Below, piece after piece: positions 60,961 through 64,000 of a stretch of DNA of 64,000 bases. Numbering within the stretch: position 1 is the stretch's first letter; each line of letters begins with the position of its first letter. Source of the DNA: H2-BAC3 sp045863035 (GTDB lineage: Bacteria > Bacteroidota > Ignavibacteria > Ignavibacteriales > Ignavibacteriaceae). The notes under the pieces are model-generated. The model did not search any database and had not been told where the DNA came from. It saw only the letters and a program-made list of their open reading frames with translations. The translations under genes were made by a program, and so were the position numbers. The stretch is taken from contig BTUV01000011.1 in assembly GCA_045863035.1 (NCBI GenBank), forward strand, positions 3,592-67,591, written 5' to 3'.

Positions 60961-61734
60961 ATGCCAAAACTCGATTTACTTCAGTTGGTAGAAGCCGGAG
61001 CACATTTCGGTCACCTTACACGCCGCTGGAACCCCAAAATGAAACCGTATATCTTCATGGAGAAAAACGGTATTCACATCATTGACCTCAAAAAAACCCA
61101 AGTACTTGTTGACGAAGTTGCTCAGGCAATTTCTGATTTCGTTGGTCAGGGCAATAGAATACTCTTTGTCGGTACAAAAAAGCAGGCGAAGAACATTCTT
61201 GAAACCGAAGCCCGGCGCTGCGAAATGAACTGGGTTACTGAAAGATGGCTCGGTGGTATGCTGACTAACTTTTCCACCATTAAGAAGAGCATAAAGCGCC
61301 TTCAGGGTATCGAAAAACAGGAGTCAGACGGCACATTCGAAATGAGAACCAAAAAAGAGCGTCTTTTTCTCTCCCGTGAAAAAGCAAAACTCAGAAATGT
61401 GTTTGAAGGTATGGAAACCATGCCTCGCCTGCCGAACGCTCTCTTTATTGTTGATATAAAGAAAGAAGCGATCGCCGTGCAGGAAGCAAAGAAGCTCAAC
61501 ATCCCGGTTTTTGCGATTGTTGATACCAACTGTGATCCGGATACCGTTGATTACGTTATCCCTGCAAACGATGATGCAGTAAAAACCATCGAACTGATAA
61601 CAAAAGTGATTGCCGATGCAATAATTGAAGGCAACATGAAATCAAAAGAAATAAAAGCCGAAGCAGCCGCTGAAACAGAAAGAGTTGCTAAAGAAGGCAG
61701 ACCCCAGCGTAGAGAAAGAACTGAAAAAGGATAA
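60961..61734 (+). CDS. rpsB: 30S ribosomal protein S2
   Basis: S2 (257 aa) joins late in 30S assembly, near the head-body hinge. Marks: LLQLVEAGAHFGHLTRRWNP near 5, MKPYIFMEKNGIHIIDLKKT near 27, ILFVGTKKQAKNILETEA near 62, WLGGMLTNFSTIKKSI near 94, and NIPVFAIVDTNCDPDTVDYV near 180. A C-terminal Lys/Glu/Ala-rich tail (EIKAEAAAETERVAKE) extends beyond the core. AGGA lies 8 nt before the ATG. tsf follows after 9 bp, the universal rpsB-tsf order. Confidence 0.98.
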   Translation: MPKLDLLQLVEAGAHFGHLTRRWNPKMKPYIFMEKNGIHIIDLKKTQVLVDEVAQAISDFVGQGNRILFVGTKKQAKNILETEARRCEMNWVTERWLGGMLTNFSTIKKSIKRLQGIEKQESDGTFEMRTKKERLFLSREKAKLRNVFEGMETMPRLPNALFIVDIKKEAIAVQEAKKLNIPVFAIVDTNCDPDTVDYVIPANDDAVKTIELITKVIADAIIEGNMKSKEIKAEAAAETERVAKEGRPQRRERTEKG

Positions 61735-61743
61735 TATATAAGC

Positions 61744-62604
61744 ATGAACATAACAGCAAGCATGGTAAATGAACTGCGCAATAAAACCGGCGCGGGTATG
61801 ATGGATTGTAAAAAAGCCCTGATGGAGTCAGGCGGTGATGAAGAAAAAGCAATTGATATCCTCCGCAAAAAAGGCGCGGCAGTTGCTCTTAAAAGAGCTG
61901 ACAAAACCGCTAACGAGGGTATCGTTCTGGCCAAAGTTGCAGCAGACAATACTTCGGCAGTGATGGTTGAGGTTAATTGTGAAACTGACTTTGTCGCGAA
62001 ATCAGAAGACTTCAAAAAATTCGCTGAATATGCAGTTGAGAAAGCATTTGCAGTAAAAGCTGAATCACCGGAAGATCTGATGAAAAAAGTTCCGGAGCTT
62101 GAAGGCGAACTCTCAGCAGTTGCCGGAAAAGTTGGTGAAAGAACAATTATCTCGCGCCTCAAAACCGTTGAAGTAAAAAACGGCTGCGTGATTGATTATA
62201 TCCACTACGGCTCGCGCCTTGGTGTTCTGATCAGCTATGACAATGTTGCGGCTGATAAAGTTTCAGCGTTCACCACACTCGGACGTAATATCGCAATTCA
62301 GGTCGCCGCTATGACACCTGCAGTGGTTTACCGCGAGGAAGTTGACCCCGCAGTTGTTGCACACGAAATGGAAATATATAAGGATATGGCCCGTCAGGAA
62401 AAGAAGCCGGAAAATCTTCTTGAGAAAATAGCTCAGGGTCGCCTCAATAAATACTTCCAGGAAGTTTGTCTTTACGAGCAGTCCTACTTTTCAGAAAACT
62501 CAAAGCAGATTAAAGATCTGATTGATGATTTCAACAAAGAAAACGGAACTGCAGTTAAGATTAACTCCTTTGTGCGATACAATCTCAGCGATCCGAAAAA
62601 CTAA
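61744..62604 (+). CDS. tsf: Elongation factor Ts
   Basis: EF-Ts (286 aa) exchanges GDP for GTP on EF-Tu. The N-terminal UBA-like domain has MVNELRNKTGAGMMDCKKAL near 7-26, followed by KAIDILRKKGAAVALKRADK and ANEGIVLAKVAADNTSAVMV. VEVNCETDFVAKSEDFKKFA near 74 is the core signature. The dimerisation region and the C-terminal helix (EKIAQGRLNKYFQEVCLYEQ) are present. It is intact and of normal length. A terminator follows at 62616. Confidence 0.98.
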   Translation: MNITASMVNELRNKTGAGMMDCKKALMESGGDEEKAIDILRKKGAAVALKRADKTANEGIVLAKVAADNTSAVMVEVNCETDFVAKSEDFKKFAEYAVEKAFAVKAESPEDLMKKVPELEGELSAVAGKVGERTIISRLKTVEVKNGCVIDYIHYGSRLGVLISYDNVAADKVSAFTTLGRNIAIQVAAMTPAVVYREEVDPAVVAHEMEIYKDMARQEKKPENLLEKIAQGRLNKYFQEVCLYEQSYFSENSKQIKDLIDDFNKENGTAVKINSFVRYNLSDPKN

Positions 62605-62615
62605 TTTCATTTCAT

Positions 62616-62648
62616 AAGGTCTTAGATTTTACTAAGACCTTTTTTTTT
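62616..62648 (+). terminator. Rho-independent terminator after tsf
   Basis: A 10-bp stem (AAGGTCTTAG/CTAAGACCTT) with loop ATTTTA and a following T-run, 11 bp past the stop of tsf. It separates rpsB-tsf from pyrH. Confidence 0.93.
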
Positions 62649-62670
62649 ATCATTAACAGGGTATAAGAAA

Positions 62671-63387
62671 ATGAGCTCGTTAAAATATAAACGAATTTTA
62701 CTCAAACTCAGCGGTGAATCCCTCATGGGAGAAAAAGGATTCGGTATTGACGCAAAAGTGCTGGACTTTTTTGCTGAAGAAGTTAAGAAAGTTCATACAG
62801 TTGGCGTACAGCTTGGCATTGTAATAGGCGGCGGAAATATCTTCCGCGGGTTAAGCGCGACCGACCAGGGTATCGAGCGTGTTACAGGTGACCAGATGGG
62901 TATGCTGGCTACGATGATTAACTCACTGGCTTTGCAGAATGCAATAGAGCGGAAGGGTGTATATACGCGACTTATGAGCTCGATTGAGATGCAGGAGATT
63001 GCTGAGCCGTATATCCGCAGAAGAGCTATCCGCCATCTTGAAAAAGGAAGAGTGGTTATCTTTGGGGCAGGAACCGGCCACCCTTATTTCAGCACTGATA
63101 CCGCCGCCTCCCTGCGCGCGGTTGAAATTGAAGCCGATATCATCATTAAAGGCACCCGCGTTGACGGTATCTTCGACTCAGACCCTGAAAAAAATGCCTC
63201 TGCCGTAAAGTATGACGAAATCACCTATCTGGATATTCTGAAGAACAATCTTAAAGTAATGGATCTGACCGCTGTTTCCCTCTGCCAGGAAAACAAGCTC
63301 CCTATGGTGGTCTTTAATATGGATAAACCGGGCAATCTTCTGGCATTAGTTACCGGCGAAAAAGTCGGAACTGTTGTTCAGGACTAA
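62671..63387 (+). CDS. pyrH: UMP kinase
   Basis: PyrH (238 aa) phosphorylates UMP to UDP and is a hexameric amino-acid-kinase-fold enzyme regulated by GTP and UTP. Marks: RILLKLSGESLMGEKGFGID near 8, GIVIGGGNIFRGLSATDQG near 49, QMGMLATMINSLALQNAI near 76, FGAGTGHPYFSTDTAASLRA near 131, and DIIIKGTRVDGIFDSDP near 156. The C-terminus ends LVTGEKVGTVV. It lies in the conserved tsf-pyrH-frr order, though a terminator stands between tsf and pyrH. The start lies in AAGAAAATGAGC, with a weak Shine-Dalgarno. Confidence 0.97.
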   Translation: MSSLKYKRILLKLSGESLMGEKGFGIDAKVLDFFAEEVKKVHTVGVQLGIVIGGGNIFRGLSATDQGIERVTGDQMGMLATMINSLALQNAIERKGVYTRLMSSIEMQEIAEPYIRRRAIRHLEKGRVVIFGAGTGHPYFSTDTAASLRAVEIEADIIIKGTRVDGIFDSDPEKNASAVKYDEITYLDILKNNLKVMDLTAVSLCQENKLPMVVFNMDKPGNLLALVTGEKVGTVVQD

Positions 63388-63396
63388 AACGAGTCT

Positions 63397-63404
63397 TATT
63401 TTTG
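63397..63404 (+). promoter_or_regulatory. Putative -7 promoter element of frr
   Basis: TATTTTTG fits TAnnTTTG, 23 bp before the frr ATG and just after the pyrH stop. It suggests frr can also be transcribed from its own promoter. Confidence 0.35.
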
Positions 63405-63426
63405 TACTATTCATTTTGAGGAAATA

Positions 63427-63981
63427 ATGGAACAAATTACTAAAGAAGCAAAGAGCAAGATGGATAAATCCCTCGAAGCTCTGCGCAGTGAATTAGCCAA
63501 AATCAGAACCGGCAAGGCAACTACTGCCCTGCTTGACACAATAAAAGTTGACTATTACGGCACTATCACTCCCCTTAAGCAGGCGGCAAATGTTACAGTA
63601 TTAGATGCTCATACACTTGCGGTCACGCCCTGGGATAAATCAATGGTTCAGGCCATAGACAAAGCAATAAGAGAAGCCAATCTTGGATTCAACCCAATGA
63701 GCGACGGAACAAATATTAAAATACCTGTTCCGCCACTCACTCAGGAAAGAAGAAAAGATTTGGTAAAGCTCGTAAAAAAGTTCGGTGAAGAAAGCAAAAT
63801 TGCCGTCCGCAATATCAGACGGGAGGCAAACGAACACCTGAAGAAGAAACAGAAAGATGAAAAACTTCCTGAAGATGATCTGAAACATGCCGAACAGAAA
63901 ATTCAGAAAATGACCGACGACCACACCAAACAGGTTGATGAGGTTCTGGCTCACAAAGAAAAAGAAGTAATGGAAGTCTAA
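63427..63981 (+). CDS. frr: Ribosome recycling factor
   Basis: RRF (184 aa) splits post-termination ribosomes with EF-G. Marks: KEAKSKMDKSLEALRSELAK near 6, IRTGKATTALLDTIKVDYYG near 26, TPLKQAANVTVLDAHTLAV near 48, AIREANLGFNPMSDGTNIKI near 82, and PPLTQERRKDLVKLVKKFGE near 104. The C-terminal helix (EQKIQKMTDDHTKQVDEVLA) is complete. GAGGAAATA stands before the ATG. It closes the window and ends just before the start of a GAAGTATGAA repeat word. Confidence 0.98.
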   Translation: MEQITKEAKSKMDKSLEALRSELAKIRTGKATTALLDTIKVDYYGTITPLKQAANVTVLDAHTLAVTPWDKSMVQAIDKAIREANLGFNPMSDGTNIKIPVPPLTQERRKDLVKLVKKFGEESKIAVRNIRREANEHLKKKQKDEKLPEDDLKHAEQKIQKMTDDHTKQVDEVLAHKEKEVMEV

Positions 63982-64000
63982 AACAATTATGAAGTATGAA

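Overview
The window looks like a chromosome segment from the Bacteroidota/Chlorobiota lineage, most likely an Ignavibacteria-like bacterium. This placement is inference. It rests on a homodimer-type glycyl-tRNA synthetase, a SecA with a long mid-protein insertion and a C-terminal zinc tail, a lipoprotein resembling SprE/PorW of gliding and type IX secretion, and TAnnTTTG-type promoter elements close upstream of several genes. No rRNA, tRNA, transposase or cas gene was recognised. A run of 100 N at 41773-41872 is a scaffold gap inside a tandem-repeat array.

Layout. 1-9.4 kb: a cut-off TPR protein and glyQS on the minus strand, then secA, glnB (P-II), a SprE/PorW-like lipoprotein, mtgA and an AlbA_2-domain protein on the plus strand. 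9.9-11.5 kb: trmH-like and rlmN on the minus strand. 11.6-19.2 kb: acyl-CoA dehydrogenase, then a tight cluster of a YidD-like protein and two secreted or membrane proteins, a UPF0237/UPF0210 pair, LemA with a TPM protein, a ferredoxin and dCMP deaminase.

19.5-28.7 kb is a defence island on the minus strand. It holds a three-gene cassette that I read as an ABC-three-component (ABC-3C) conflict system: a SMEK-type effector, a small middle component and a DUF2326-type ATPase. Next to it is a type I restriction-modification operon (hsdR, a truncated Bro-N gene, hsdM, hsdS). Similar direct repeats lie just outside both ends of the island.

29.1-41.5 kb is a long minus-strand series: mutS, a DUF1684 lipoprotein, DAHP synthase, two secreted MORN-repeat proteins, the agmatine-to-putrescine pair aguB/aguA, an ABC exporter, a Sel1 protein and a DUF1801 protein. 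41.6-42.4 kb is a 48-52 bp tandem repeat array. 42.4-53.8 kb carries a membrane protein, a POT transporter, 3-hydroxyacyl-CoA dehydrogenase, acetate kinase, an AGCS amino-acid symporter, MarC, an atypical SDR, a COG2509 flavoprotein and a TerB/GRAM-like protein. 54.0-55.7 kb is an AbiE toxin-antitoxin pair whose toxin has two in-frame stop codons. 55.8-59.5 kb has a deoxyhypusine-synthase-like enzyme and membrane proteins. After a 59-bp repeat block, 59.9-64.0 kb is the translation cluster rplM-rpsI-rpsB-tsf-pyrH-frr.

The metabolic genes suggest amino-acid and fatty-acid use with acetate formation, and polyamine synthesis (agmatine to putrescine, possibly on to a derivative through the DHS-like enzyme). 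Envelope genes (secA, yidD-like, mtgA, lemA/TPM, MORN, Sel1 and TPR proteins) are unusually dense. The most interesting items are the ABC-3C island and its flanking repeats, the doubly interrupted abiEii, a gene that appears to start at ATA in an ATAA overlap, the palindrome-cored repeat array, and a TATATA bias in resident genes that is absent from the ABC-3C cassette.
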